Of a stretch of 64,000 nucleotides of DNA, positions 9,950-18,592 are shown in pieces. Each line of letters starts with the position of its first letter. The first letter of the stretch is position 1. The translations under genes and the position numbers were made by a program. The notes under the pieces were generated by a model. That model did not search any database and was not told the origin of the DNA. It worked only from the letters and a program-made list of their open reading frames with translations. The stretch comes from an uncultured Rhodospirillales bacterium (lineage in GTDB: Bacteria; Pseudomonadota; Alphaproteobacteria; ATCC43930; CGMCC-115725): the NCBI GenBank assembly GCA_903822185.1, contig CAIJOA010000011.1:558001-622000 (forward strand), written 5' to 3'.

Positions 9950-11064
9950 TGCGCCGGCGCGTCCGCGCCTCGACGCTGTTGCAGCACCCAATCCGGGTCG
10001 TTGCCGGTGAGATCGAGCGAAGCCTGCGTCAGCGCCTGACGGAGCTGCGCGATGCCGCCGACATATTTCAGCGTCACGGTCGCGCCATGGCGGTCGAGCG
10101 ACATCAGATCGGTGCGTTGCACCGCGGCGATCGAGGCGAGACGCTGCCGGACCGCGATCCAGCCGCGCAGATCGTCCGTCGGCACCATCACGACCAGCGA
10201 GCCGTTCTGGCTGTAATCGAGGACATTCGTCTGCTTCCAGGCATCATTGACCTGGCCCGCCGTCCCGGCAGCCGCGCGTGCCAGCAGATCGGCATCGCTT
10301 TCGCCCGGGTTAGAATTGTAATTCGCAACCCAGGTCTGCTCGCCGCCGGGCGAACCCGGCACGAAGCGCGTGCTGTTGACGCTGACGGTCTTGTTCGCAC
10401 CGGCACCGCGCAGCGTCGCACGCGCCACCAGCACATCGGCATTGCCGTAATTCTTGGCGATCTTACGCATCGCATCGTCACTGCCGCTTTCGGCCGCCGC
10501 GCCATTGATCGCCGCAACGTCGCGGGCATCGCCAGACGGCGTCGTCAGCGCAACGAGACCCTGCGGCGCGCGGTTCTTATTCCAGGCGTCGCGCCAGCCA
10601 TTGGAGTCTTCCCAAAGCAGCGGTACCGACCCGCCGTCGAGAACGGGCAGGACGACGACCGGCTTGCTCGCGCTTTCGGCAAACGAAATACCTCGGCTGC
10701 GCAGGATTTGCTCGACCGCGGCGGGGCGAAAATGGAAAGTAAGCGTTGCCAGATAGCGGACGTCGGAGCGGCGCTCGTTCGCCACTTCGAAACTGGTGAT
10801 GATGTCGTTGAGGACCGCATCGGTCGGCGCGGGAACTTTCGCGCGGTCGCGCCCGACGGCAAGGCGGTCGAACAAGGCCCCATAAGCACGGCGCTGTCCG
10901 TCCAGCCGCGCGGACTCACGGGCAGCGGTCGCGCTGGCCGCCGTCGCATCGACCGGCACAGATACGGAAAAGATGTCCTGACTATCGGCTGCCAGAGCGA
11001 AGCCCGACAGGAAGTTCGGCAGCAAAGCCGTCACGATCGCCAGGAAAAGAGCGGTCTGTTTCAC
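9946..11064 (-). CDS. DUF2066-containing exported protein
   Basis: 372 residues with a clear signal peptide (MKQTALFLAIVTALLPNFLS, cleavage probably after FALAADS). The rest matches what I know of DUF2066 proteins: periplasmic, of unknown function, usually beside pgsA and hdaA. GTG start at 11064 with GGGGAGGA seven bases upstream. First gene of a tightly packed operon with pgsA, the AI-2E permease and hdaA. No catalytic motif was recognised. The C terminus is rich in beta-prone segments (ATVTLKYVGGIAQL). Confidence 0.8.
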   Translation of the reverse strand: MKQTALFLAIVTALLPNFLSGFALAADSQDIFSVSVPVDATAASATAARESARLDGQRRAYGALFDRLAVGRDRAKVPAPTDAVLNDIITSFEVANERRSDVRYLATLTFHFRPAAVEQILRSRGISFAESASKPVVVLPVLDGGSVPLLWEDSNGWRDAWNKNRAPQGLVALTTPSGDARDVAAINGAAAESGSDDAMRKIAKNYGNADVLVARATLRGAGANKTVSVNSTRFVPGSPGGEQTWVANYNSNPGESDADLLARAAAGTAGQVNDAWKQTNVLDYSQNGSLVVMVPTDDLRGWIAVRQRLASIAAVQRTDLMSLDRHGATVTLKYVGGIAQLRQALTQASLDLTGNDPDWVLQQRRGADAPAQ

Positions 11065-11165
11065 GCCGGGTCCTCCCCGCTTGTCTTAGCGTACAAGCGT
11101 TCGCGACACCATAGATCGGAAGCGCCGGCTTGGCTAAGGTCACGCCGCGATTAAGGGAGAAAACG

Positions 11166-11948
11166 ATGGAATTAGAGCTTGCCGGCAAGGTTGCGCTGAT
11201 CACGGGATCGAGCCGCGGCATCGGCCGCGCCATTGCCGAGACATTGGCCGCCGAAGGCTGCGCCATCATGCTGACCGGGCGCGACCAGAAAGCGCTCGAC
11301 GAAACGGCGAGCGCCATCGCCAAAAACGGCGGCAAGGTCAAAAGCTGCCTGGCCGAGCTGCGTGAGCCCGAAGCGCCGGCGGCGCTGGTCGAGGCGGTGA
11401 AACGCGATTTCGGCAAGCTCGATATTCTGGTTCACAACGCGGGCGCGACCAAGCGCGGCGACTTCCTCAAACTGACCGACGAGGATTGGCAGGACGGCTT
11501 CGCGCTCAAATTCTTCGCCCATGTGAAGTTGGCGCGCGCCGCCTGGCCGCTGCTGAAGGAAACCGCTGGCGCAGTGCTCGGCATCGGCGGCAACGGCGCC
11601 GCCAAGCCGACGATGGATTTCACCATCGGCAGTTCAGTCAATGCCAGCGTCGCCGCGTTCCACAAGGCATTGTCGGACATCGGCAAGCGCGACGGCATCC
11701 AGGTCAACACCATCCATCCCGGCCATGTCGATACCGACCGCATGCGCAAGCAGATGCAGGTCCGCATCGAGAAAACCGGCCGCAGCATGGATGCCGAGAT
11801 CGAAGCCTATCGCAAGGAACTCAACGTGCCGCGGCTCGGCATGCCGGATGATGTCGCCTCGATGGCAGCCTTCATCTTGTCGCCACGCGGCCGCTGGCTG
11901 CACGGCGCGACGGTCATCATGGATGGCGGCGAAATCGAAATGATGTAA
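11166..11948 (+). CDS. Short-chain dehydrogenase/reductase-like protein with degenerate active site
   Basis: 260 residues, classical SDR length. The NAD(P)-binding glycine motif TGSSRGIG is near residue 14 and LVHNAGAT is intact. The catalytic Y-x3-K is not: where YxxxK should align, just before AAFHKAL, the protein reads VNASV, so both Tyr and Lys are Val. The downstream NTIHPGHVDTDRM and the C-terminal GATVIMDGG are normal. It folds as an SDR but is unlikely to do standard hydride-transfer chemistry. ATG 11166 follows GGGAGA; the frame to 11130 lacks support. It precedes a ubiD-like gene by 38 bases. Confidence 0.85.
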   Translation: MELELAGKVALITGSSRGIGRAIAETLAAEGCAIMLTGRDQKALDETASAIAKNGGKVKSCLAELREPEAPAALVEAVKRDFGKLDILVHNAGATKRGDFLKLTDEDWQDGFALKFFAHVKLARAAWPLLKETAGAVLGIGGNGAAKPTMDFTIGSSVNASVAAFHKALSDIGKRDGIQVNTIHPGHVDTDRMRKQMQVRIEKTGRSMDAEIEAYRKELNVPRLGMPDDVASMAAFILSPRGRWLHGATVIMDGGEIEMM

Positions 11949-11986
11949 GGCGCGACAAGCGCCCATCGACGAGGGAGGAACGACGC

Positions 11987-13510
11987 ATGAAAGCCGATAC
12001 CGAGCGATTCCGTTTGCGTCGCTTCGTCGAAGAATTGATCGAAGCCGACGAATGCGAGGTCCGCAAAGCGCCGACCGACCTGATCGATCTGGCCGCAGCC
12101 TTCGATTGCAACAGCAAGGCGGTGTTGTTCGAGGCTGCCGGACCGGAGCGCGCCGCCGTCGTCGGCAACGTCATGGGGTCGCGCAAACGCCTCGCTTTGG
12201 CGCTCGGCACCGACGCGAAGGGTTTTCCGGCCAAGCTGCGCCACGGCATCGATCATCCGATCGCGCCGATCGAGATTCCGCAATCGGAAGCCCCGGTACA
12301 GGAAATCGTCCTCACGGGTGAAGACGCAGACCTGTCGAAACTGCCGGTCCATCTGCAGCATGCCTTCGACGGCGCGCCTTATATCTCGGCGGGTATCGAC
12401 TTCGCGTGCGATCCGATCACCGGCTTTACCAATATCGGTTGCCGTCGATTGATGCTGCGCGGACGCAAGAGCGCCGGCATCGATCTCAACGCGCCCAGCG
12501 ATCTGCGCGCGATCTATCAAGCCGCGATCGCCAAAGGCGAGAAGCTGCCCGTCGCCTTCACCGTCGGCAGTCATCCCGCCGACTTCCTTGCCGCGCTGGC
12601 CGTGACGCCGCCGCTCGATGAGCTGCATGTGATGGGCGGCGTACGCGGCGCGGCGGTGCCGATCGTCAAATGCCGGACCATCGATGTGTTCGTGCCGGCC
12701 GATGCCGAGATGATCCTCGAGGGCTATCTCGACCCGCGTGGCCTCGTCGAACCCGAAGGGCCGTATGGCGAATACATCGGCTATTACGGCCTATTGAAAC
12801 GCAATCCGGTCTTTCATCTGACCGCGATCACCCGGCGTCGCGATGCTTTGTTTCAGTCCGTCACCATCGGCGGCAAGCTGATCGGCCGCACCGACACCGC
12901 GCAACTCGGTGCGGCGAAAACCGAAGCCGCCGTGTGGAAAGCCCTGCAGCAAGCCATCCGCGAACCCATCGCGGTCTGCTGCACCGGTTCGTCGGGTGGC
13001 ATGTACAACGTCCGCGTCTCGCTCAAACAGCGTTATCCCGGCGAAGCGCGCAACGCGATCTCGGCGGTCTTCTGCTCTACCGCCGATGTGAAACATGTCA
13101 TCGTCGTCGATGAGGATATCGACGTCTTTTCCGACGAGCATATCGATTGGGCAATGGCGACGCGCTTTCAGGCCGACCGCGATCTCGTCGTGGCATCGGG
13201 CTTTCGGGCCGTGCCGCTCGACCCGTCGTTGGCGGGCAGCCGCACCGGCGCCAAGGCCGGGTTCGATTGCACCAAGCCCTTCGGCAAAGGCGCATCCTTC
13301 GAATTCACCGTGCCCGAGCCGCCGGTTTTGCCGGAACGGGCTCATCGTTCCATCGAAGCCGTACTGTCCGAAGGGCCGGCGACCTATCTCGATCTGATGG
13401 CGGCGCTGGGGACGCGCGATGGACGTGAAATCCTCCCGGTCATCGAGCGGCTCTACGATGAAGGGCGATTGAGCCGGCTGGATGACGGACGTTACGCGCT
13501 GAAGCCATAA
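11987..13510 (+). CDS. UbiD family decarboxylase
   Basis: 507 residues, usual UbiD length. Members bind prenylated FMN and (de)carboxylate aromatic or alpha,beta-unsaturated acids. The diagnostic LVEPEGPYGEYIGYYG (Glu-x-PYGE) is at about residue 250, and GCRRLMLRG plus the downstream Arg/Glu positions are present. A good GGGAGG site precedes ATG 11987. No UbiX (prFMN synthase) lies in the window, so cofactor must be made elsewhere. A second UbiD paralogue is at 24849. The upstream SDR-like gene and downstream GlcG-like gene suggest a small catabolic operon; the substrate is unknown. Confidence 0.88.
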   Translation: MKADTERFRLRRFVEELIEADECEVRKAPTDLIDLAAAFDCNSKAVLFEAAGPERAAVVGNVMGSRKRLALALGTDAKGFPAKLRHGIDHPIAPIEIPQSEAPVQEIVLTGEDADLSKLPVHLQHAFDGAPYISAGIDFACDPITGFTNIGCRRLMLRGRKSAGIDLNAPSDLRAIYQAAIAKGEKLPVAFTVGSHPADFLAALAVTPPLDELHVMGGVRGAAVPIVKCRTIDVFVPADAEMILEGYLDPRGLVEPEGPYGEYIGYYGLLKRNPVFHLTAITRRRDALFQSVTIGGKLIGRTDTAQLGAAKTEAAVWKALQQAIREPIAVCCTGSSGGMYNVRVSLKQRYPGEARNAISAVFCSTADVKHVIVVDEDIDVFSDEHIDWAMATRFQADRDLVVASGFRAVPLDPSLAGSRTGAKAGFDCTKPFGKGASFEFTVPEPPVLPERAHRSIEAVLSEGPATYLDLMAALGTRDGREILPVIERLYDEGRLSRLDDGRYALKP

Positions 13511-13595
13511 TCTTCGCTCTCGAAAATCAACGCGGAAACACCGAAGATAGCGGCGTCCTATTCTCGATCCGTCTCACACAAAAAAGGGAAGCACG

Positions 13596-13997
13596 ATGCG
13601 TAACAAACCGACCCTCCAGGCCGCCGACGTGGCCAAGATGATGACCGCCTGCAAGGCCGAAGCCGCGAAGAACAATTGGAAAGTGTCGATCGCGATCGTC
13701 GATGACGCCGGCGCACCCTGGCTGATCGAACGCGTCGATGGCGCAGGCCGCGTCTCCGGCATGGTTGCGCTCGGCAAGGCACGCACCGCCTCGACCATGG
13801 GCCGCCCCAGCAAGATGATGGAAGACCGGATCAAAGACCGCCCCGCCTTCCTCCTCTTCCCCGACATCCTGCCGATCCAGGGCGGCCTGCCGATCCTGGT
13901 CGGTGACGAATGCGTCGGCGCCATCGGCGTTTCCGGCGTTCAATCACACGAAGACGAACAAATCGCCGCCGCCGGCATCGCCGCGCTGGGCGTGTAG
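13596..13997 (+). CDS. GlcG/HbpS family heme-binding-like protein
   Basis: 133-residue single-domain protein of the GlcG/HbpS (DUF336) fold: N-terminal helix, VSIAIVDDAGAPWLIERVDGA and the family's C-terminal GECVGAIGVSG-type segment (here DECVGAIGVSGVQSHEDEQIAAAG). Members occur in catabolic operons and some bind heme or act as extracellular sensors. No signal peptide is visible, so it is probably cytoplasmic. GGGAAG precedes the ATG. Last coding gene before the GIY-YIG repeat element. Confidence 0.85.
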   Translation: MRNKPTLQAADVAKMMTACKAEAAKNNWKVSIAIVDDAGAPWLIERVDGAGRVSGMVALGKARTASTMGRPSKMMEDRIKDRPAFLLFPDILPIQGGLPILVGDECVGAIGVSGVQSHEDEQIAAAGIAALGV

Positions 13998-14047
13998 GAA
14001 AGAAAAGCGGCGGTGGTCCAGTAGGGGCCGTCGCCGCCACTCTTCAT

Positions 14048-14077
14048 CGTCATTGCGAGCGTAGCGAAGCAATCCAG
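14048..14077 (+). repeat. Left 30-bp arm of GIY-YIG element
   Basis: Short-type arm, starting CGTCATTGCGAGCG and ending AGCGAAGCAATCCAG. Its last base is the first base of a possible GTG start for the enclosed gene. Confidence 0.9.
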
Positions 14078-14082
14078 TGGCG

Positions 14083-14379
14083 ATGCAGCGCGCGATCCAA
14101 CCGGCCGTGTATATTATGGCCAGCAAACAGAACGGCACGCTCTATGTCGGCGTGACCTCAGCCCTTATTCAGCGTGTTTACCAGCATCGTGAAGCGGTCA
14201 CTCCAGGCTTCGCCACGCGTTACAGCTGCAAAGTCCTCGTCTGGTTCGAACAGTACGAAGATATGACCACAGCTATCAGCCGAGAAAAGCAGATTAAGGC
14301 CGGATCACGGGCTAAGAAATTAGCGCTGATTGAAGCGGCGAATCCCGACTGGCGCGATTTGTACGAAAGCCTGCTTTAA
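14083..14379 (+). CDS. Small GIY-YIG endonuclease domain protein
   Basis: 98 residues, the size of stand-alone GIY-YIG proteins (YhbQ/UPF0213-like). The two hallmark strands are AVYIMAS (GIY) and GTLYVGVT (YIG), followed by LIQRVYQHREA with the conserved Arg, and AISREKQIKAG with the catalytic-type Glu of the family. GIY-YIG domains cut DNA using one metal. ATG 14083 is chosen; GTG 14077 is possible but lies partly in the repeat arm. No good ribosome binding site precedes either, so expression may be weak. The gene sits exactly between two inverted repeat arms. Confidence 0.85.
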   Translation: MQRAIQPAVYIMASKQNGTLYVGVTSALIQRVYQHREAVTPGFATRYSCKVLVWFEQYEDMTTAISREKQIKAGSRAKKLALIEAANPDWRDLYESLL

Positions 14380-14407
14380 CAAGGCAATGTCATCGCTTGC
14401 GGAACGA

Positions 14408-14437
14408 CTGGATTGCTTCGCTCCGCTCGCAATGACG
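14408..14437 (-). repeat. Right 30-bp arm of GIY-YIG element
   Basis: Inverted copy of the left arm, CTGGATTGCTTCGC at the inner end and GCTCGCAATGACG at the outer end, with one mismatch. It ends five bases before the 3' end of the convergent gamma-glutamyltransferase gene. Confidence 0.9.
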
Positions 14438-14441
14438 AAAA

Positions 14442-16043
14442 CTAATATCCCAGCGCGAATGCCTCGCGGCGATGGTCGGCGGCGCCGGCGAGGTTGCCGG
14501 AGGGCAGAAACTCGATCGCCTTGGCCGAACCGTAGAAGAACGGATCTTCGGCGCGTTTCGCCGTGTGGCCCATCGCGGCGAGTGCGGGCACGAAAGCTTC
14601 GGGCAATTCCAGTTCCATCAGGAAGTCGCTGCCGTTGGCGGTGTTGCACCAGCGTGGCGCTTCGACCGCGGCAGCGACATCGAGTCCATCATCGATCAGC
14701 TTGCCCAGAACCTGCTGATTGGTGACGGTCTGGCTGAGGCCGCCGGGGCTCGCCACGACGTACCGCACCTTGCCGTCGCGTTCGACCATCACCGGGCACA
14801 GCGTATGCGCCGGCCGCTTGCCCGGGGCGACGGTATTCGCCTGGCCCGGCTTGTGCGTGAAGCCGGCCATGCGATTATTGAAAAGAATGCCGGTCCCCGG
14901 ATCGCGGAAGGCGCTGCCGAACACCGCGAAGATGCTTTGCACGACGCAGATCGCATTTCCTTCGGAATCCGCCACCAACAGGCACGACGTACCGCTGGTA
15001 TCTTTCACGGTCGGCGAAGGGGGCGTGCCGAGCACGGCCTGCTGCAGCATCTTCGTCATCTCGGCCGACATCGCGCGTTCGACGGCATCCGGCACCGCAG
15101 CGGGATCGGCGATCAGCGGCAGACCATTCGCGAACGCGGCTTTCATCGCGCTCATCTGATAGCCGATGCGCCGCGCCGGATCGGCCAGCAGCGTCTTGGT
15201 ATCGATCGCGCTGAGGCCGTTCAACTGCATCGGCAGCAACACGCCATAGGAGTTCGGCGGCATGACATAGACGCGATGATCGCGATACATCGTCGAGGCC
15301 GGCGTCACGTCGAGCGGCTTGAACGAAGCGATGTCTTGAGCCGTCAGCAGCCCACCCTGTTTCGCCATATAGGCGCCGAGACGTTCCGCGGTTTCGCCGT
15401 GATAGAAGCCTTCGTCCGCCCCCAGATCGGCAATGCGCCGGAAGGTCGCGGCGAGTTCGGGCTGGCGCAGCGTTTCGCCCAGTCCGATCGGCTTGCCGCC
15501 GGGCAGATAAATCGCGGCGCACCCCGGATCGGCAGCCAGCAGCGCTTGGCTGTCGGCGATACGCGCCGCGAGGATCGCCGAAATCGGATGGCCCTCGGCG
15601 AGCGCAATCGCTTCGGCGAACAGGTCCTTCCAAGGCAGCTTGCCGAAACGCTTATGCATCACGTCCCAGGCGCGAACGAGGCCGGGAACGACCGGCGCGA
15701 GCGGACCTTGCGCCTTCATGCCGCCGGCAAAACGTTCCGGCGTCGCGGCTTGCGGTGCGTAACCCGACGAATTGAGCCCACTGATCTTTCCGGTCTTGGC
15801 ATCGCGATAAAGAATGAAGCAGTCGCCGCCCAGCGTCGTCGCATGGCCCAGCACGACTGTCAGCACCGCCGAGGACGCGATCATCGCATCGACGGCACTG
15901 CCGCCCTTCCGATGAATATTGATGCCGGCCTGGCTGGCGGCGGCATGGCCGCAGACGATCATCGCCTTGCTGCCGTAGATCGGCGACCGCGGCTCGCGCA
16001 GCGAAAGTCCCGAGCGCTTGGACGCCGCCTGCTCATTGCTCAT
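14442..16043 (-). CDS. Gamma-glutamyltransferase family protein
   Basis: Ntn-hydrolase of 533 residues from ATG 16043 (MSNEQAASKR). The N-terminal AAASQAGINIHRKGGSAVDA and GGDCFILYRD are typical of the large subunit. The processing/nucleophile region is DTSGTSCLLVADSEGNAI, where the Thr before SCL is the probable autocatalytic residue; the usual TTHxS reads GTSCL here. SPGGLSQTVTNQQVL is the conserved C-terminal loop. No signal peptide is evident, unlike periplasmic glutathione hydrolases, so a cytoplasmic acylase-like role is possible. A longer frame to 16262 overlaps the divergent binding-protein gene and is rejected. Confidence 0.85.
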   Translation of the reverse strand: MSNEQAASKRSGLSLREPRSPIYGSKAMIVCGHAAASQAGINIHRKGGSAVDAMIASSAVLTVVLGHATTLGGDCFILYRDAKTGKISGLNSSGYAPQAATPERFAGGMKAQGPLAPVVPGLVRAWDVMHKRFGKLPWKDLFAEAIALAEGHPISAILAARIADSQALLAADPGCAAIYLPGGKPIGLGETLRQPELAATFRRIADLGADEGFYHGETAERLGAYMAKQGGLLTAQDIASFKPLDVTPASTMYRDHRVYVMPPNSYGVLLPMQLNGLSAIDTKTLLADPARRIGYQMSAMKAAFANGLPLIADPAAVPDAVERAMSAEMTKMLQQAVLGTPPSPTVKDTSGTSCLLVADSEGNAICVVQSIFAVFGSAFRDPGTGILFNNRMAGFTHKPGQANTVAPGKRPAHTLCPVMVERDGKVRYVVASPGGLSQTVTNQQVLGKLIDDGLDVAAAVEAPRWCNTANGSDFLMELELPEAFVPALAAMGHTAKRAEDPFFYGSAKAIEFLPSGNLAGAADHRREAFALGY

Positions 16044-16200
16044 CGCCGATCCCCTAAACTGCTGATTTTGATGCGCCAAACATTCCTTCGCGCGAGCGAC
16101 CGCGTCAAGCGTGGTTGGCCGCCTGCAATCAAGAGTTGTTTCCGCCCGCCGCCGTTTCCGATAGGCTTGCCGCAACGAAATCCATGGGAGGCAAACGACG

Positions 16201-17382
16201 ATGCGTATCGGCACCAAGATTCTTATGGGCGGCATGGCCGCCTTGTTGGCCCAGGCGAGCACACCGGCGCGCGCGGCCGATGCCTACGACATCAATGTCA
16301 TTCTGCCCATGACCGGCGGCGCTTCGTTTGTCGGGTTGGGCCAGAAAGACACGCTCACCGCCCTTGCCACCTACGTCAATAAGAACGGCGGCATTCAGGG
16401 CCGCGATCTACATTTCACCTTCAAGGACGATCAGAGCAGCCCACAGGTCGCGGTGCAGCTCGCCAACGAAGCCTTGGCCTCGAAGCCCGCCGTCGTGATG
16501 GGATCGAGCATCGTCGCGATGTGCCTCGCCATGGCGCCGCTGATGGAAAGCGGGCCGATGCACTATTGCCTGTCGCCGGCGATCCATCCGAAACCGGGCA
16601 GCTACACCTTCTCGGCCAGTTCGGACTCCGTCGATCAGATCGCGGCGGTGATGCGCTATTACCGGATGAAAGGCTGGACCAAGCTCGCCGTCCTCGATAC
16701 CACCGACGCCAGCGGCCAGGACGGCGACCGCGCCATCGATGCGGTGCTCGCCTATCCCGAGAACAAATCGATGACCAAGGTCGATGCGGAGCATTTCAAT
16801 CCGGCGGATATTAGCGCCGCGGCGCAGATCGAACATATCAAAGCATCCGGCGCACAGGCGATGATCGCCTGGGTCACCGGCGCACCGGCCGCGACCGTCT
16901 TCAAAGGCATGATCCAGGCCGGGCTCGACATTCCGGTCGCGCCGACCAGCGGCAATCAGACCTTCGCCTCGATGGCGCAGTGGGAAAGCTTCCTGCCGAA
17001 GCAACTCATCCTCGCCTCGGCTCTCTTTCCCGAGCATGACGGGCTGCTGACGCTCGATGCACCGATGGAGAAGGCGCAGAAAGAGATGTACGCGATTCTC
17101 AAAGACGCGAAGCTGAAGGCCGACAACATGGTCGCGACGTCGTGGGATGCCGGGCTGATCCTCGTCTCGGCCCTGCGCAAACTCGGGCCGCAAGCGACCG
17201 CGGCGCAGGTGAAGGATTACGTCGCCAACCTGACCGACTACGCCGGTGTCGATGGCGTCTATGACTTCAAGAAATATCCGCAACGCGGCCTCGGCCCGGA
17301 TGCCTCGACGGTCACGACCTATGACGCAAAGACCAAGGCCTGGACCTGGCTCAGCAAGCCCGGCGGCGAACCGCTGAAGTAA
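16201..17382 (+). CDS. Branched-chain amino acid type ABC substrate-binding protein
   Basis: 393-residue periplasmic binding protein of the LivJ/LivK (Peripla_BP_6) type. Signal peptide MRIGTKILMGGMAALLAQAS ending ARAADA, then the typical first strand DINVILPMTGGASFVGLGQ, a central SASSDSVDQIAAVMRYY and VKDYVANLTDYAGVDGVYDF near the end. No permease or ATPase genes adjoin, so it is an orphan receptor here. GGGAGGC precedes the ATG. Divergent from the gamma-glutamyltransferase gene with 157 bases between; a glutamyl or amino-acid-like ligand is a guess from that neighbour only. Confidence 0.88.
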   Translation: MRIGTKILMGGMAALLAQASTPARAADAYDINVILPMTGGASFVGLGQKDTLTALATYVNKNGGIQGRDLHFTFKDDQSSPQVAVQLANEALASKPAVVMGSSIVAMCLAMAPLMESGPMHYCLSPAIHPKPGSYTFSASSDSVDQIAAVMRYYRMKGWTKLAVLDTTDASGQDGDRAIDAVLAYPENKSMTKVDAEHFNPADISAAAQIEHIKASGAQAMIAWVTGAPAATVFKGMIQAGLDIPVAPTSGNQTFASMAQWESFLPKQLILASALFPEHDGLLTLDAPMEKAQKEMYAILKDAKLKADNMVATSWDAGLILVSALRKLGPQATAAQVKDYVANLTDYAGVDGVYDFKKYPQRGLGPDASTVTTYDAKTKAWTWLSKPGGEPLK

Positions 17383-17392
17383 GAAACTCCAT

Positions 17393-17473
17393 CGTCATTG
17401 CGAGGAGCAGCTTTGCGACGAAGCAATCCAGTGCGCGGACAGACTGGATTGCTTCGCTTCGCTCGCAATGACG
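17393..17473. repeat. Empty inverted-repeat element (REP/BIME-like)
   Basis: Left arm 17393-17431 (39-bp long type with an internal extra AGCAGCTTTGCGAC-like stretch), 12-base loop, right arm 17444-17473 (30-bp short type). It uses the same outer CGTCATTGCGAG and inner GAAGCAATCCAG as the GIY-YIG element. It lies between the stops of two convergent genes, where the hairpin may also end transcription. Confidence 0.88.
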
Positions 17474-17477
17474 ATAA

Positions 17478-18590
17478 CTACGCCGTGCCCCAAACCTCTT
17501 TCGCCGTTTCGACGATCAGCGACAGTTTGCGCTTTTCGTCATCGACGGTGAGGGCATTGCCTTTGATCGTGCTGGCGAAGCCACATTGCGGGCTAAGCGC
17601 CAGACGATCCAGTGGAACGACCTGCGCGGCTTCCTCGATCCGGCGTTTCAGTTCGTCCTTGGTTTCGATCGCCGCCTGTTTCGTCGTAACGAGACCCAGC
17701 ACCGCGACTTTCTTACCGCTGAGATAGCGCAACGGCGCGAAGCTGCCGGCGCGCGGGCTGTCATATTCAAGGAAGAACCCGTCGATCGCGAGTTCGCCGA
17801 AGACGATCTCGGCCACAGGGTCATAGCCACCCTCGGCGACCCAGGCGCTTTCGTGATTGCCGCGGCACATATGCATGCAGACGGTCATGTCGGCGGGACG
17901 GCCTTTCAGCACGTCATTCAGCATACCGACATAGAATTGCGGCAGCTTGTCCGGGTCCTCGCCAAGACCTTTCACGGTATCGCGCAATTTCGGATCGCAG
18001 AGAAACGGCAGATTGGTTTCATCGATCTGCAGATAGCGGCAGCCTGCATCGTAAAGCGCCTTGATCTCCTCGCGATAGACGGCGACTAGATCGGCAACGA
18101 ACGGTTCCATGCTGGGATAGATCGCACCATCGATCGCCGCGCGGCCGCCGCGCATATGGACGATGGTCGGTGACGGGATCGGCTGCTTTGCGGTCAGGCC
18201 GTGCTTGTCGGCGATGGTCTTCAATTCCTTGAAGTCATCGACGGCCAAGCCGCGCGAGCGTTTCATCCGGCCATGGACCTCGAAACGCGGCGGCGAGAAT
18301 TCGATGTCGCCTTTCGCGTTATGGAATTTGACCGCGAGACCACCTTTGACCTCGACGCCATCGATCTTCTCGAGGAAGTCGAGGAACCAATGGCGACGAT
18401 GAAATTCACCATCGGTGCAGACGTTGAGCCCGGCCGATTTCTGCAACAACACCGCATCCTCGACCGCCGCGCTTTCGATCTGACGCAGACGGTCTGTGCT
18501 GATTTTTCCATCATCGCGTTGCTCGCGCGCATCTAGAATCGTCGAAGGGCGCAGCAGGCTGCCGACAACATCGGCTTTGAAGGGGGGCAT
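17478..18590 (-). CDS. MetE C-terminal-domain-like (cobalamin-independent methionine synthase family) protein
   Basis: 370-residue TIM-barrel protein matching only the C-terminal catalytic half of MetE. Conserved features: VVGSLLRP at the start, CTDGEFHRRHW, LQIDETNLPFL, VCMHMCRGN (zinc ligands His and Cys) and LSPQCGFAS (second Cys). Members include archaeal methionine synthases and epoxyalkane:thiol transferases, so zinc-activated thiol transfer or cleavage is expected; the true substrate is unknown. It is three bases after the Rieske oxygenase gene on the same strand, so the two probably act in one degradative route. It is too short for canonical MetE. Confidence 0.82.
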   Translation of the reverse strand: MPPFKADVVGSLLRPSTILDAREQRDDGKISTDRLRQIESAAVEDAVLLQKSAGLNVCTDGEFHRRHWFLDFLEKIDGVEVKGGLAVKFHNAKGDIEFSPPRFEVHGRMKRSRGLAVDDFKELKTIADKHGLTAKQPIPSPTIVHMRGGRAAIDGAIYPSMEPFVADLVAVYREEIKALYDAGCRYLQIDETNLPFLCDPKLRDTVKGLGEDPDKLPQFYVGMLNDVLKGRPADMTVCMHMCRGNHESAWVAEGGYDPVAEIVFGELAIDGFFLEYDSPRAGSFAPLRYLSGKKVAVLGLVTTKQAAIETKDELKRRIEEAAQVVPLDRLALSPQCGFASTIKGNALTVDDEKRKLSLIVETAKEVWGTA

Positions 18591-18592
18591 GA

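Larger units (their letters stand above)
14048..14437. mobile_element. 390-bp inverted-repeat element carrying a GIY-YIG nuclease gene
   Basis: Two 30-bp arms in inverted orientation (14048-14077 and 14408-14437, 29 of 30 positions matching; outer end CGTCATTGCGAG, inner end GCGAAGCAATCCAG) enclose about 330 bases almost filled by one small GIY-YIG gene. The same arms form empty, short-loop elements at 17393-17473 and 45682-45760. All three lie between convergent genes. No target-site duplication is obvious. Interpretation as a mobile or mobilised unit is inference; the repeat structure is directly seen. Confidence 0.7.

Noticed and set aside
14048-14437. CRISPR-like array
   Set aside because: The repeats are inverted pairs at distant loci, not direct repeats with regular spacers.
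14472-16382. 636-codon open frame opposite the gamma-glutamyltransferase gene
   Set aside because: The minus-strand product has recognisable Ntn-hydrolase motifs; the plus-strand product is composition-biased and unrecognisable.
17393-17473. Simple rho-independent terminator
   Set aside because: The hairpin is far longer than a terminator, lacks a T run, and recurs with the same sequence elsewhere; a repeat element is a better description, though it may also stop transcription.
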